A stretch of 40,280 bases of DNA from an uncultured Propionibacterium sp. (GCA_937867175.1 CALMKG010000416.1:1-40280); one strand, 5' to 3'. Shown: positions 16,352-26,651, numbered from the stretch's first letter. Made by a program: numbers and translations. The notes: generated from the letters alone by a model not told the origin.

Positions 16352-17916
16352 CCAGCGCAGTTCCCCCCAAGTTGTCCGAGCTGCTAAGCGGGCTGGCCGT
16401 CTGGCTGCCGTCGCAGGACCCTGCGATCCGAGGTGTTGTCTTCGACTCCCGCCGGGTGCGTCCCGGTGACCTCTATGTGGGCTTGCCCGGGACGAAGAGC
16501 CATGGCGGTGCCTTCGCCTCGGCCGCCCGGGCCGCCGGCGCGGTCGCCCTGCTCACCGACGCAGAGGGCGCCCGGCTCGCCGGTGACGTGCCGCTGCCGG
16601 TGGCCGTGGCCGACGATCCTCGCACCGCGATGGCGTTCGCGTCCTGCCGCTTCTACGATCACCCAGCGCGCGGGCTGACGAGCTTCGGGGTCACCGGCAC
16701 CAACGGCAAGTCGACCACCGTGCTGATGCTGGCGTCCGCGCTGGACGGGGCCGGACGCCGCGTCGGCAGTATCGGGACGCTCGGCTTCCTGCTCGGTGGT
16801 GAGCCGCTGCATCTCGACCGCACCACCATCACCACCCCGGAGTCTCCCGACCTGCAATCGATGCTCGCCATGATGCGCGACGGTGGCGCAGACACGATGG
16901 CCATGGAGGTCAGCTCGCACGCGCTCGCGCTGCGGCGGGTGACCGGCATCCAGTTCGACGTCGTCGGCTTCACCAACCTCGGCCGCGACCACTTGGAGTT
17001 CCACCACACGATCGCCGATTACTTCGCGGCCAAGGCCCAGCTGTTCACCCCGGAATACGCCCGCCGTGCGGTGATCAACGGTGATGACGAGGCGGGCGTC
17101 CGGTTGCTCGAGCAGGCGACCCGGTTGGATCTGCCCGCGGTCTCGGTCGGGTTCGGGCCGGACTGTGTCTATCGCGTCGCCGAATGGCATCCCGAAGGCA
17201 CCGGCAGCGGTTTCACGCTGGTCCACCCCGCCGGCACGCTGACCGCGGCGATCTGCCTGCCGGGGGACTACAACGTCCGCAATGCCGCAACCGCGCTCGC
17301 GATGATCGACCAGGCCGGGCTGGACATGTCGGCGGCGTTGCCCGGGCTGGCGCGCGCGGTCATCCCCGGCCGCATGCAGCCGGTCGAGCTGACCACGCCG
17401 GACGGTCGCGGCGCGCCGCGTGTCTATGTCGACTTCGCGCACACCCCCCAGGCGGTGGCCTCCGCGCTCGGGGCGCTCAACCACCTCGCTCTGACCTCCG
17501 CGCGCGTGATCGCGGTGCTCGGTGCCGGCGGGGATCGTGACCCCGACAAGCGGGAGTCGATGGGCCGGGCCGCGGTGGAAGGTGCCGATGTCGTAGTGGT
17601 GACCGACGACAATCCGCGCTCGGAGGATCCGGCGGCGATTCGGTCCCGGGTGCTGGCCGGCGCCCGGAGCGCCGTGGCGCAGGCCCGGCCGGGCAGCCGG
17701 ACCGCCCGGGTCGAGTGTTTGGATGGGGGCGAGCGTCGCTCGGCGATCGGGCTGGCGCTACGGTTGGCCCGGCAAGGTGATGCGGTGGCGATCCTGGGCA
17801 AGGGTCATGAACGCACCCAGCAACTGGCCGATCGCACGATCGACTTCGACGACGTGGGCGTCGTGCGCGAGAAATGGGCCGAGATCATCGCAGGAGGGCA
17901 TCATGAGGACGCGTAA
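16348..17916 (+). CDS. murE: UDP-MurNAc-tripeptide synthetase MurE
   Basis: A 522-residue Mur ligase adding the third stem residue to UDP-MurNAc-L-Ala-D-Glu. It shows the N-terminal domain, the ATP loop [11 protein letters not shown] (K121), the central TTPESPDLQ and MEVSSHAL motifs, and the C-terminal DNPR motif (D421-R424), which marks enzymes that add diaminopimelate rather than lysine. The isomer (meso or LL) cannot be decided from this motif. The P-loop has GKS instead of the more common GKT, a mild variation. The GTG start lies in a GTGA overlap with ftsI. The end overlaps murF by 14 bases. Confidence 0.95.
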   Translation: MTSAVPPKLSELLSGLAVWLPSQDPAIRGVVFDSRRVRPGDLYVGLPGTKSHGGAFASAARAAGAVALLTDAEGARLAGDVPLPVAVADDPRTAMAFASCRFYDHPARGLTSFGVTGTNGKSTTVLMLASALDGAGRRVGSIGTLGFLLGGEPLHLDRTTITTPESPDLQSMLAMMRDGGADTMAMEVSSHALALRRVTGIQFDVVGFTNLGRDHLEFHHTIADYFAAKAQLFTPEYARRAVINGDDEAGVRLLEQATRLDLPAVSVGFGPDCVYRVAEWHPEGTGSGFTLVHPAGTLTAAICLPGDYNVRNAATALAMIDQAGLDMSAALPGLARAVIPGRMQPVELTTPDGRGAPRVYVDFAHTPQAVASALGALNHLALTSARVIAVLGAGGDRDPDKRESMGRAAVEGADVVVVTDDNPRSEDPAAIRSRVLAGARSAVAQARPGSRTARVECLDGGERRSAIGLALRLARQGDAVAILGKGHERTQQLADRTIDFDDVGVVREKWAEIIAGGHHEDA

Positions 17917-19369
17917 CGCAGCCGAATTGGCGAAGTTGATCGAGGCCGGTGGCAGCTCCTGCCGCGTGGTCGGCGATGCCGAGGTACTGGTGGGCCCCGA
18001 TGTGGTCATCGACAGCCGCAAGGCCAGTTCCGGTGCGCTGTTCGTGTCCCTGCCCGGTGAACACGTCGACGGTCACGAGTACCTTCCCCAGGCTGCCCAG
18101 GCGGGTGCGACGGCTGCGATCACCGCCCACGAGGTGGCCGCCGCCCCACTGGTCCAGTTGGTCTGCGAGTCTGCCGGTCCCAACCCGGCGCAGCAGGGCC
18201 TGACCGCGTTGGCGCGCAGCCTGCATGCGCAGGCTCGGGCGTCCGGCCTGCTCACGGTGGCAATCACCGGCAGTTCCGGAAAGACCAGCACCAAGGACCT
18301 GCTCGCCCAGGTGCTCGCCGCGGACGGCCCCACGGTCAGCCCGCTCGGTTCGTTCAACAACGAGCTCGGCACCCCGCTGACCGTCTGCCAGATCGACGAG
18401 GGAACCCGATACCTGGTCAGTGAGATGGGCTCCCGGGCGCAGGGCGACATCGCCCACCTCTGCTCGATCGTGACGCCGAGCGCGTCGATCGTCCTCAATG
18501 TCGGCACCGCGCATCTCGGCGAGTTCGGCAGCCGCGAGGCCATCGCCAGAGCCAAGGGTGAGATCGTCGAGGCGCTGGACGCCGACGGCTGGGCGGTCCT
18601 CAACGCCGATGACGAGTTGGTGGACGCGATGTCCGCTCGCACTCAGGCGCACATCGCCAGGTTCACCGTGGGTACCGCCCGCGAACCGGAGGCCGAACTG
18701 GTGGTCCGTGCCCACGACCTGGCAGCCGACGACCTGGCCCGTTTCGGCTTCATCCTGACCGTCACCGACCCCGCAGGCCGCGACGAGTCGGCGCGGGTGC
18801 AGCTGCGCGTCCTCGGCCGCCATCAGGTCATCGACGCCACCGCCGCCGCGACTGCGGCACTGGCGCTTGGCGTACCGCTGGCGACCGTCGTGGATGCCCT
18901 GAACCGGGCCACTCCGCGTTCCCCCTGGCGGATGGAGTTGCACGAGCTGCCATCAGGCGCCGCAGTCATCAACGATGCCTACAACGCCAACCCCGACTCC
19001 ATGTCCGCCGCGCTGCGCTCGCTCGCCTCGATCGCCGACCATCGCCGCGCCGCCTTCCCGGACGCCAGGGCGATTGCCGTCCTGGGTGACATGTTGGAGC
19101 TCGGCGCAGGCTCGGCCGACCTGCACTTCCGCGCCGGCGCCTTGGCCGCCGAGCTGGGCATCGACGAGGTGGTGGCGATCGGCGAGTTCGCCGCCGACCT
19201 GGCGGCCGGTGCCAGTCAGGCCGGCGGGCGTGGCCGGATCGTGACGATCGAATCAGCCGCCGACTCGCTGGCTCTGCAGCCCGGGGACGTCGTCCTGATC
19301 AAGGCGAGCCGGGGACTGCGCCTCGAACGGGTCGCCGACCAACTGGTCGCCGAGGAGGTGGCACGATGA
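17903..19369 (+). CDS. murF: UDP-MurNAc-tripeptide-D-alanyl-D-alanine ligase MurF
   Basis: A 488-residue Mur ligase that adds D-Ala-D-Ala to complete the pentapeptide precursor. Motifs are DSRKASSGALFVSLPGE at the N-terminus, the ATP loop ITGSSGKTSTKDL (K127), the GSFNNELGTPLT block and the C-terminal NDAYNANPDSM and VLGDMLELG motifs typical of MurF. ATG 17903 is chosen because AGGAGGG sits 4 bases upstream; the frame open to 17723 lies in murE. It overlaps murE by 14 bases and mraY by ATGA. Confidence 0.95.
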   Translation: MRTRNAAELAKLIEAGGSSCRVVGDAEVLVGPDVVIDSRKASSGALFVSLPGEHVDGHEYLPQAAQAGATAAITAHEVAAAPLVQLVCESAGPNPAQQGLTALARSLHAQARASGLLTVAITGSSGKTSTKDLLAQVLAADGPTVSPLGSFNNELGTPLTVCQIDEGTRYLVSEMGSRAQGDIAHLCSIVTPSASIVLNVGTAHLGEFGSREAIARAKGEIVEALDADGWAVLNADDELVDAMSARTQAHIARFTVGTAREPEAELVVRAHDLAADDLARFGFILTVTDPAGRDESARVQLRVLGRHQVIDATAAATAALALGVPLATVVDALNRATPRSPWRMELHELPSGAAVINDAYNANPDSMSAALRSLASIADHRRAAFPDARAIAVLGDMLELGAGSADLHFRAGALAAELGIDEVVAIGEFAADLAAGASQAGGRGRIVTIESAADSLALQPGDVVLIKASRGLRLERVADQLVAEEVAR

Positions 19370-20436
19370 TCCTCATCATCACCGCGGGCGTCGTGGCATT
19401 GCTCGGGACGTTGATCGGCACCCGCATCTTCATCGGTTTTCTGGTCAGGCGTGGTTACGGCCAGTTTGTCCGAGACGATGGCCCCAAGACGCACGGCAGC
19501 AAGCGTGGCACCCCCACCATGGGGGGTGCGGTCATCGTCGGCTCGGCCCTGCTCGCCTATGCCTTGGCGCACTTGGTGAACTGGGAGCTCCCGTCCTATT
19601 CGGGGTTGCTGCTGCTGGGCCTGTTGGTTGCCTGTGGTGCGCTCGGCTTCATCGACGACTGGACGAAGATCCGTCGGCAACGCTCGCTCGGGCTGACCAG
19701 CCGAGGCAAGCTCATCGGCCAGCTGCTGATCGGCTTGGCGTTCGGTGTCGCTGCGCTCTCCTTTCCGAACGCCTACGGCGACACCCCGGCCAGCCGGGCC
19801 ATCTCGTTCACCCGCGACATTGATTGGCTGCGATTGCCGCTGGTGGCCGCCGTGGTCTGGATGACCCTGTTGATCATCGCGTCCTCGAACGCGGTCAACC
19901 TGACCGACGGCGTGGACGGGCTGGCAACCGGTGCCCTCACCATGGTCTTCGGCGCCTACGTGCTGATCTCCATCTGGCAGCGCAACCAGTGGTGCCGTCC
20001 TGGTTCCACGGCCAGCCCGATGTGCTACCAGGTCCGCGATCCGTGGGACCTCGCGGTGGTGGCCACTGCGTTGGCGGCGGCCTGTTTCGGTTTCCTTTGG
20101 TGGAACGCCAAACCGGCCAAGATCTTCATGGGAGACACCGGCTCGCTGGCGCTGGGGGGTGCGGTGGGCGGCTTGGCCATCCTGACCCGCACCGAGCTGC
20201 TGCTGCTCATCCTCGGCCTGCTGTTCGTCGTGGAGGCCGCCTCGGTCATGATCCAGGTCGGCTACTTCAAACTCAGCCACGGCAAGCGGGTTTTCAAGAT
20301 GGCCCCACTGCACCACCACTTCGAGTTGATGGGTTGGGACGAGGTGACCGTGGTGATCCGGTTCTGGATCATCTGCGGCACCGCAGTGGTAACCGGCATG
20401 TCCGTGTTCTATGCCCAGTGGGTGCTCGGCCAATGA
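19366..20436 (+). CDS. mraY: Phospho-N-acetylmuramoyl-pentapeptide transferase MraY
   Basis: A 356-residue polytopic membrane enzyme with about ten membrane segments. It transfers phospho-MurNAc-pentapeptide to undecaprenyl phosphate, giving lipid I. Active-site motifs on the cytoplasmic face are FIDDWTK (D97, D98), [12 protein letters not shown] (N178, D181), FMGDTGSL (D257) and the triple-histidine loop LHHHFE (H316-H318). The N-terminal PTMGG motif is also present. ATGA overlaps join it to murF and murD. Confidence 0.96.
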   Translation: MILIITAGVVALLGTLIGTRIFIGFLVRRGYGQFVRDDGPKTHGSKRGTPTMGGAVIVGSALLAYALAHLVNWELPSYSGLLLLGLLVACGALGFIDDWTKIRRQRSLGLTSRGKLIGQLLIGLAFGVAALSFPNAYGDTPASRAISFTRDIDWLRLPLVAAVVWMTLLIIASSNAVNLTDGVDGLATGALTMVFGAYVLISIWQRNQWCRPGSTASPMCYQVRDPWDLAVVATALAAACFGFLWWNAKPAKIFMGDTGSLALGGAVGGLAILTRTELLLLILGLLFVVEAASVMIQVGYFKLSHGKRVFKMAPLHHHFELMGWDEVTVVIRFWIICGTAVVTGMSVFYAQWVLGQ

Positions 20437-21926
20437 GCACCCGACGACTTGGCTGGCTACCGACGGCCGATCGGCTCTCGCCGTGGCAGCAATCGAGTGT
20501 GGTGGTGGCCGGGCTCGGCACCTCCGGGTTCGCGGCCGCCGATGCGCTGCTCGAGTTGGGTGCGAGGGTGATCGTCCTCGACGACTCGGACGACGACGCC
20601 AACCGCGACAAGGCCACCCTGCTGGAGCAGTTGGATGCCACTGTGCTGCTCGGAACCGGCTCATCGGCGCTGCTGCCCGCTGACGTCGACCTGGTGGTCA
20701 CCTCGCCGGGCTGGCGTCCCGACTACGCATTGCTCGTCCAGGCCGCCCGCCGTGAGGTGCCGATCTGGGGCGATGTCGAGCTTGCCTGGCGTTTGATGCA
20801 TCCCGACAGGGTCGTGCCGTGGCTCGGGGTCACCGGAACCAACGGGAAGACCACCACCACCCAGATGCTGGATTCGATGCTGCGGGCGGGCGGCCTGAGG
20901 TCGGCGGCGGTGGGCAACATCGGGCGCCCCATCATCGAGGCACTCAACGACGAGGTCGCCTATGACGTGCTGGCGGTCGAACTGTCCAGCTTCCAGCTGC
21001 ACTGGACGCATTCGCTCGAGCTGCATTCGGCGGCCGTGCTGAACGTCCACCCCGACCACCTGGAATGGTACGGGCCATGGCTCGGCGACAGCGACGCCGC
21101 AATGGCCGGATACGTGGCCGACAAGGCGCGCATTTACCACAACGTGAGGCATTCCTGCGTCTACAACGTGGCCGAGCCGATCACCGAGCAGATGGTCGAG
21201 GACGCCGAGGTGATCGAAGGCGCCCGCGCGATCGGTTTCACCTTGGGAATACCGGACGTCAGCATGCTGGGGGTGGTGGACGATCTGCTGGTCGACCGCG
21301 CCTTCGTCGCCCAGCGTCGCGACTTCGCCCTTCCGCTGGCCAGCATCGCCGACGTTCAACCGGCCGCCCCACACAACGTCGAGAATGCACTGGCCGCGGC
21401 CGCGCTGGCCCGCAGCCTGGGGGTGCCTGCGACGGCGGTCACCGAGGGGTTGCGCAACCTCCACCTGGGTGGGCACCGGATCGCCACGGTGGGCGTCCAC
21501 GACGGAGTCACCTGGGTCGACGACTCGAAGGCCACCAACCCGCACGCCGCGAACTCCTCGATGCGGGCCTTCGAGTCGATCGTGTGGATCGCGGGTGGCC
21601 AGGCTAAGGGGACCAGTTTCGACGATCTGGTAGCCGCCCATGCCGACAAGCTCCGTGCTGCCGTGCTGCTCGGTGTCGACCGGCAGGTGATCGCGGACGC
21701 CTTGCATCGACACGCGCCCCAGGTCCCGGTCGTCATGATCGATCGGGCCGACACTGGAGCCATGGCCGACGCGGTCGCTGCGGCTGCCGGTTTTGCCCGG
21801 CCTGCCGACACGGTGCTGCTGGCGCCCGGGTGCGCGAGCAAAGATATGTGGACCGGTTACGACGCCCGGGGCGACGATTTCGCGGCGGCGGTGAACGACT
21901 GGTTCCGACAGGGAGGACCCAAGTGA
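20433..21926 (+). CDS. murD: UDP-N-acetylmuramoylalanine-D-glutamate ligase MurD
   Basis: A 497-residue Mur ligase adding D-glutamate to UDP-MurNAc-L-Ala. A Rossmann-like N-terminal domain ([21 protein letters not shown]) is followed by the ATP loop [12 protein letters not shown] (K139), the ELSSFQL motif, [12 protein letters not shown] and the C-terminal [12 protein letters not shown] and [12 protein letters not shown] motifs specific to MurD. It is somewhat longer than the usual 440-460, with about 20 extra residues before the Rossmann strand. The start overlaps mraY by ATGA; the frame open upstream to 19824 is a shadow inside mraY. Confidence 0.95.
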   Translation: MSTRRLGWLPTADRLSPWQQSSVVVAGLGTSGFAAADALLELGARVIVLDDSDDDANRDKATLLEQLDATVLLGTGSSALLPADVDLVVTSPGWRPDYALLVQAARREVPIWGDVELAWRLMHPDRVVPWLGVTGTNGKTTTTQMLDSMLRAGGLRSAAVGNIGRPIIEALNDEVAYDVLAVELSSFQLHWTHSLELHSAAVLNVHPDHLEWYGPWLGDSDAAMAGYVADKARIYHNVRHSCVYNVAEPITEQMVEDAEVIEGARAIGFTLGIPDVSMLGVVDDLLVDRAFVAQRRDFALPLASIADVQPAAPHNVENALAAAALARSLGVPATAVTEGLRNLHLGGHRIATVGVHDGVTWVDDSKATNPHAANSSMRAFESIVWIAGGQAKGTSFDDLVAAHADKLRAAVLLGVDRQVIADALHRHAPQVPVVMIDRADTGAMADAVAAAAGFARPADTVLLAPGCASKDMWTGYDARGDDFAAAVNDWFRQGGPK

Positions 21927-23221
21927 GCGCTCAGACCGACGCCAGGCGGCCTACCGATCGGACCCACCGTCGCCGTCGGGGCGGACTGCTGGATGGTGGT
22001 CTGTCGCGGCTCGGGACCGATGGTGAGGGCAACTTGGCCCGCGCACTGTCCCACCCGCTTTCCGACTACTACCTGGTGCTGGCCAGCAGCACGCTGCTGG
22101 TCGGTCTCGGGGTGCTCATGGTGCTGTCGTCGTCCTCGGTGTGGTCGTCGGTGACCAACCAGGGCGACGCCTACTACTACCTGGTGCGCCAGATCGTGTT
22201 CTTGTGCGTGGGAGTGCCGAGCGCTTGGTGGTTGTCGCGGCGCAACTATTCGGTGCTCATGGTCTTCGGCTGGATCGGGATGGTCCTCAGCATCCTGCTG
22301 CTCGTCCTGGTCTTCACGCCGCTGGGCGTCGAGTCGTTCGGAAACCGGGCTTGGCTGAGTGTCGGCGTGCTCGGCACCATCCAACCGTCCGAGTTCGCCA
22401 AGGCATCACTGGTCTTGTGGTCGGCCGCAGTGCTGGCCAACCGCAGCAAGTCGCTGAGCGACCCCAAGAGATTGTTGCTGCCGTTCCTGATCGGCTTCGG
22501 CGTGATCGAGGGGCTAGTGCTGCTGCAGCACGACGTGGGTACCGCCTTGATCATCGGGATGATCATGTTCGCGATGCTCTGGTTCGTGGGCGCGCCGGTG
22601 CGAGTGATGGCGGCGTTGGCCGGGGTGGCGGCGTTGGGCGTCGGGGCGCTGGTGGTCACCGATTCGGAGCGCATGAACCGCATCTTCTCGTTCATGGATC
22701 CGTCGGTGGCCAGCAGTGACCAGCCGATGAACGCCATCTACGCGCTGGCTTCCGGTGGCTGGTGGGGGCTCGGTTTGGGCGCCTCCCGGCAGAAGTGGGG
22801 TGGACTGTACAACGGCGCCCAGACCGACTACGTCTTCGCCGTGTTGGGCGAGGAGATGGGCCTTATCGGCAGCCTGTTCGTGCTGCTGCTCTTCTTCGTC
22901 CTCGGCTTCGCCGGGCTGCGCATAGCTGCGCGGTCCACCAACAAGTTCCTTGGCTACGCCGCAGTCGGCATGACCGCCTGGATCGTCGTCCAGGCGATGA
23001 TCAACATCTTCGTGGTGATGCGGCTGCTGCCAGTCGTCGGCGTCCCGTTGCCGTTCCTCAGCCAAGGTGGTTCGGCGCTGCTGGCGAACCTGATCGCGGT
23101 CGGGGTGCTGCTCAGCGCTGCGCGGCAGGAGCCCGGAGCTGCCAGACTCCTGGCGTCCGGACCCAAAGCCCGGCAACCACGTCTGATCAGTGTGATCGAT
23201 GCGCCCCGCGGCCGGAACTGA
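21923..23221 (+). CDS. ftsW: Septal peptidoglycan glycosyltransferase FtsW (SEDS family)
   Basis: A 432-residue SEDS protein that polymerises lipid II into glycan strands at the septum, working with FtsI. A hydrophilic, arginine-rich cytoplasmic N-terminus (about 1-50) is followed by about ten membrane segments. Family motifs are [36 protein letters not shown] and the C-terminal [20 protein letters not shown] signature of FtsW/RodA/SpoVE. Its position between murD and murG marks it as FtsW rather than RodA. The GTG start at 21923 overlaps the murD stop (GTGA). An 85-base gap to murG is the first real break in the chain since rsmH. Confidence 0.95.
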   Translation: MSAQTDARRPTDRTHRRRRGGLLDGGLSRLGTDGEGNLARALSHPLSDYYLVLASSTLLVGLGVLMVLSSSSVWSSVTNQGDAYYYLVRQIVFLCVGVPSAWWLSRRNYSVLMVFGWIGMVLSILLLVLVFTPLGVESFGNRAWLSVGVLGTIQPSEFAKASLVLWSAAVLANRSKSLSDPKRLLLPFLIGFGVIEGLVLLQHDVGTALIIGMIMFAMLWFVGAPVRVMAALAGVAALGVGALVVTDSERMNRIFSFMDPSVASSDQPMNAIYALASGGWWGLGLGASRQKWGGLYNGAQTDYVFAVLGEEMGLIGSLFVLLLFFVLGFAGLRIAARSTNKFLGYAAVGMTAWIVVQAMINIFVVMRLLPVVGVPLPFLSQGGSALLANLIAVGVLLSAARQEPGAARLLASGPKARQPRLISVIDAPRGRN

Positions 23222-23306
23222 GGGCTCTGCGGTGTCGATCGGGCGCCTTGCCGTTGATCGGTGACAAACTGGACGCGGAATGCCCATCGATGATCGGAGA
23301 GGGTCC

Positions 23307-24413
23307 ATGGTGAGTGTCGTGCTTGCCGGTGGTGGCACAGCAGGCCACACGTCGCCGTTGATCGCAACCGCGGAGGCGCTCAAGGCCGCCGAACCGCAGG
23401 TGCAGATCACCTGCATCGGCACGGCCCGCGGCTTGGAGACTCGCGTCGTCCCGGAGGCCGGCCTCGTCCTCGAACTCGTGCCCGCAGTGCCGCTGCCCCG
23501 AAAGCCCAGCCTCGACCTGCTGAAGGTGCCGTTCCGGCTGGCCGGCGCGGTGCGGGCCGCGAAACGCATCCTGCGGCAGGCCGAGGCCGATGTGGTGTGC
23601 GGGTTCGGGGGCTACGTCGCGATGCCGGCCTACCTGGCCGCCCGTCGCTTGGGCATCCCGGTGGTCATCCAGGAGCAGAATGCCGTTCCCGGCATCGCCA
23701 ACAAGGTCGCCGCACGGTTCGCTGCCGCGGTGCTCACTTCCTTCCCCGGCACCCCGCTGACCGGCGCGCGTTTTGAGGGGCTGCCGGTCCGCACGGAGAT
23801 CACAGAACTGGCCGCCGCCGGACGCCTGAGCAGGCAGGCTGCCCAGCGCAACCGCTTCGGCCTGCATCCTGACTTGCCGGTGCTGTTGGTCAGCGGTGGA
23901 TCCCAGGGTGCGCGCAGCCTCAACAACGCCACTCTGGACGCCACCGGCCGGCTGCTCGCAGCCGGCATCCAGGTGCTGCACATCTGGGGCAACAAGAACT
24001 TCCACGCCGGCCTCACCGAGCAGATCGACCCCGGTACCGGGGCGTGTTATCGTCCGCTCGCCTACGTCGACCACATGTCGGACGCGTACGCCGCCGCCGA
24101 CTTGATGCTCGCGCGTTCTGGGGCCGGCACCGTGGTCGAGACCGCAGTCGTCGGCCTGCCCACTATCCTCGTGCCGCTGCCGATCGGCAATGGTGAACAG
24201 GCCCGCAACGCCCAACCCCTGGTCGACGTGGCTGCTGCCGTGGTGATTGCAGACGCCGACCTCAGCAGCGAGGGGTTGTTCAGCGAGGCTACGGCACTGC
24301 TGGGCGACCGGGAACGGCTGGGGCAGATGTCACGGGCGGCGCAGCAACTCATGCGTCCGGGTGCGGCCGGCCGGGTCGCCCAAGTCATCCTCGAGGCCGG
24401 AGGTGCCCGATGA
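23307..24413 (+). CDS. murG: UDP-GlcNAc:lipid I N-acetylglucosaminyltransferase MurG
   Basis: A 368-residue GT28-family glycosyltransferase that converts lipid I to lipid II on the inner face of the membrane. The N-terminal G-loop GGGTAGH (residues 8-14) and the central GGYVAMPAYLAA, QEQNAVPG, VSGGSQGARS and LARSGAGTVVE motifs are all present, as is the C-terminal NGEQARNAQPL. ATG 23307 is preferred over ATG 23280 because GGAGAGGG lies just upstream and homology starts at once. It overlaps murC by ATGA. The gap upstream (23222-23306) shows no convincing promoter. Confidence 0.95.
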   Translation: MVSVVLAGGGTAGHTSPLIATAEALKAAEPQVQITCIGTARGLETRVVPEAGLVLELVPAVPLPRKPSLDLLKVPFRLAGAVRAAKRILRQAEADVVCGFGGYVAMPAYLAARRLGIPVVIQEQNAVPGIANKVAARFAAAVLTSFPGTPLTGARFEGLPVRTEITELAAAGRLSRQAAQRNRFGLHPDLPVLLVSGGSQGARSLNNATLDATGRLLAAGIQVLHIWGNKNFHAGLTEQIDPGTGACYRPLAYVDHMSDAYAAADLMLARSGAGTVVETAVVGLPTILVPLPIGNGEQARNAQPLVDVAAAVVIADADLSSEGLFSEATALLGDRERLGQMSRAAQQLMRPGAAGRVAQVILEAGGAR

Positions 24414-25864
24414 ATCTGCAACCGGTGGTCGACCTAGTCTCGGCTGACGAGCTGGGGGCGTTGCACTTCATAGCGATCGGCGGCGCCGGCATGAGCGGCA
24501 TCGCCGAGATGTACCACCTGCTGGGCCATCCGGTGAGCGGTTGCGATCAGGCCGATTCGCCCACGCTGCGCCAACTGGCCGCCGACGGCCTGACCACCGC
24601 CGTCGGCCACGACCCGGCGCACCTGGTCGGCGTCGACACAGTGGTGGTGTCCACGGCGATCCGCGAGCAGAACCCCGAGTTGGTGGCCGCCCGCAGTCTG
24701 GGCAAGCGGGTCTGGCACCGCAGCGCCGCATTGGCCGCCCTGATGCTCGGGCGTCGCGGGGTGGCGGTCGCCGGCGCACATGGCAAGACCACCACCAGCG
24801 CCATGACTGCGACTATGTTCGCTGCCGCCGGCGCCGACTCGTCATATGTGATTGGCTCGCCGTTGGCCGCCACGGGCAGCAGTTCGCACCTCGGCACTGG
24901 AGACATCTTCATCGTGGAGGCCGATGAGTCCGACGGCAGCTTCCTGCAGTACCCGACCCAGGTCGCGGTGATCACCAACATCGAAGCCGACCACCTTGAC
25001 CGGTGGGGAACCGCCAAGGCGTACGCAGAGGGCTTCCACCGCTTCGCGACCGCTGCCTGCGTGCAGGCGGTGGTGATCAACGTCGATGATTTCGGTGCCC
25101 GGGCGCTGTCGGAAGAACTGCGCGCCACGGGTGCTCGCGTCGTGGGTTACGGCGAGGCCGCTGACGCTGACGTCCGGCTCACCGACCTCGACTTCGAGGG
25201 CACGCACGCCTCGGCCACGTTACATGCTGAAGGACGAAGCCATCGGTTGCAGTTGCAGGTGCCCGGACGTTACAACCTTGCCAACGCTGCTGCGGCGTTC
25301 GCCGCCGGCCGCGTCCTCGGCCTGGACCCGCAGCGATTGATCGAGGGCGCAGTTGCCTTCACCGGCACGCTGCGTCGCTTCCAACTGGTTGCTCGGCCGA
25401 CGCTGAACCCGAACGATCCACCCGAACGTGCTGTTCGTGTCTATGACGACTACGCCCACCATCCCACCGAGCTGCGAGCTGCACTGGGCGCCGCGTTGCG
25501 TGCCAAGGGCACCGGACGCTTGGTCGCATGTTTCCAGCCCCACCTGTACAGCCGAACCCGCGACTTCGCCGAGGAATTCGGTATTGCGTTGTGCCTGGCG
25601 GACGTGATCGTGGTCACCGATGTCTACGGTGCCCGGGAGGATCCGATGCCGGGGGTCAGCGGAGCCTTGGTCGCAGACGCCGCCAGACGGCACGCCGACC
25701 CCGGCACCCGTGTCGACTATGTCCCCGACAAGGCCGAACTGGCCGCTCACCTGGCGCGGTTGGTGCAGCCCGGTGATCTCGTGATGACACTCGGCGCCGG
25801 GGACGTGACGCTGGTCGGCCCGTTGCTGGCCGGCGTGCTCGACCAAAGGGCGAGCCGCCGATGA
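24410..25864 (+). CDS. murC: UDP-N-acetylmuramate-L-alanine ligase MurC
   Basis: A 484-residue Mur ligase that adds L-alanine to UDP-MurNAc, the first step of stem-peptide synthesis. It starts with the Rossmann motif FIAIGGAGMSGIAEM, then the ATP loop VAGAHGKTTTSA (K126), EADESDGSF, TNIEADHLDRW, and the C-terminal DDYAHHPTELRA and FQPHLYSRTRDF motifs specific to MurC. Overlaps are ATGA with murG and ATGA with ftsQ. murB and ddl, often nearby in other bacteria, are not in this window. Confidence 0.96.
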   Translation: MNLQPVVDLVSADELGALHFIAIGGAGMSGIAEMYHLLGHPVSGCDQADSPTLRQLAADGLTTAVGHDPAHLVGVDTVVVSTAIREQNPELVAARSLGKRVWHRSAALAALMLGRRGVAVAGAHGKTTTSAMTATMFAAAGADSSYVIGSPLAATGSSSHLGTGDIFIVEADESDGSFLQYPTQVAVITNIEADHLDRWGTAKAYAEGFHRFATAACVQAVVINVDDFGARALSEELRATGARVVGYGEAADADVRLTDLDFEGTHASATLHAEGRSHRLQLQVPGRYNLANAAAAFAAGRVLGLDPQRLIEGAVAFTGTLRRFQLVARPTLNPNDPPERAVRVYDDYAHHPTELRAALGAALRAKGTGRLVACFQPHLYSRTRDFAEEFGIALCLADVIVVTDVYGAREDPMPGVSGALVADAARRHADPGTRVDYVPDKAELAAHLARLVQPGDLVMTLGAGDVTLVGPLLAGVLDQRASRR

Positions 25865-26568
25865 GCGCAGACCTGTCGGCCAGGCTCGACCTGCGCCGTC
25901 GGGCGCGCCGACGTTCACGATGGCGTCGCATCCTGATTGGGGTTGGCGTCCTGGTCGCCGTTGTCGCGGGCGCATGGTTGGTCGGCTTCTCGTCGGTCCT
26001 CGAAACCCGTGACGTCAGTGTGCAGGGCAACAAGCTGACGACCAGTGAACAGGTGCTCGACGCCGCCCAGGTGCCCCTCGGTACCCCCTTGGCGCGGGTG
26101 CCCAGCGCCGCGATCCGGCAGCGGGTGCTGGCGCTGCCCGCGGTCGCCGACGTCAAGCTGCACCGTCAGTGGCCGAACGGCCTGGTCATCGAGGTAGTCG
26201 AGAGGGAGTTGGTCTACCAGCGGATGGACGCCGGCAGCTTCCAATGGGTGGACGCCGAGGGCCGCGTCTTCCGCATCGTGTCCGAGCGCTCCCCGGGCAT
26301 CGTGGCAGTGACCAGCAACAATGAACAGCGGATGCTCGCCGATGTGGCCACCGTGGTCGCCGCGCTGCCGCCCCAGGTCGCCGAGGCAACCGAGCGCGTC
26401 GAGGCGTCCACCATCGACCACATCGTCGTGCTGCTGGTCGACGGTCGCTCGATCGTGTGGGGCAATGCCGATAACTCCGCCGAGAAGACCGCCGTGTTGC
26501 CGGCGTTGCTCGCGATGTCCGGCACCGTCCTTGACGTCTCGGTGCCCAGCCATCCCGCGATCAGGTGA
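25861..26568 (+). CDS. ftsQ: Cell division protein FtsQ
   Basis: A 235-residue bitopic divisome protein. A very basic cytoplasmic segment rich in arginine (about 1-23), one membrane segment (about 24-43), a POTRA domain (about 47-115, starting VLETRDVSVQGN and containing VKLHRQWPNGLVIEVVER) and a C-terminal FtsQ-type domain ending near DVSVPSHPAIR. It bridges early and late divisome proteins with FtsL and FtsB. The start overlaps murC by ATGA. It ends the first block of the cluster, and a 227-base control region follows before ftsZ. Confidence 0.93.
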   Translation: MSADLSARLDLRRRARRRSRWRRILIGVGVLVAVVAGAWLVGFSSVLETRDVSVQGNKLTTSEQVLDAAQVPLGTPLARVPSAAIRQRVLALPAVADVKLHRQWPNGLVIEVVERELVYQRMDAGSFQWVDAEGRVFRIVSERSPGIVAVTSNNEQRMLADVATVVAALPPQVAEATERVEASTIDHIVVLLVDGRSIVWGNADNSAEKTAVLPALLAMSGTVLDVSVPSHPAIR

Positions 26569-26597
26569 AAAGCCTCGACCTCTACTTGAGGCTCTCC

Positions 26598-26616
26598 GGG
26601 CGGCCCGCCGCTTTTC
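26598..26616 (+). terminator. Weak terminator-like hairpin after ftsQ
   Basis: GCGG-CCCG-CCGC stem with possible G-U extensions, followed by TTTTCTT. A second small stem (AGCCTC 26571-26576 with GAGGCT 26588-26593) lies just upstream. It could reduce read-through from the mur genes into ftsZ. The stem is short, so the call is tentative. Confidence 0.3.
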
Positions 26617-26647
26617 TTGGACAGGCAGGCGCGTGCTCTCCTAGCCT
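26617..26647 (+). promoter_or_regulatory. Probable ftsZ promoter
   Basis: TTGGACA (26617-26623), an 18-base spacer, TAGCCT (26642-26647). Transcription would begin near 26654, giving an ftsZ leader of about 140 bases. Separate ftsZ promoters in the ftsQ-ftsZ gap are common in actinobacteria. Confidence 0.5.
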
Positions 26648-26651
26648 GATT

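Noticed and set aside
19216-20664. 482-codon minus-strand frame opposite mraY
   Set aside because: Rich in His, Gln, Arg and Asp with no motif; it mirrors the confident mraY and neighbours.
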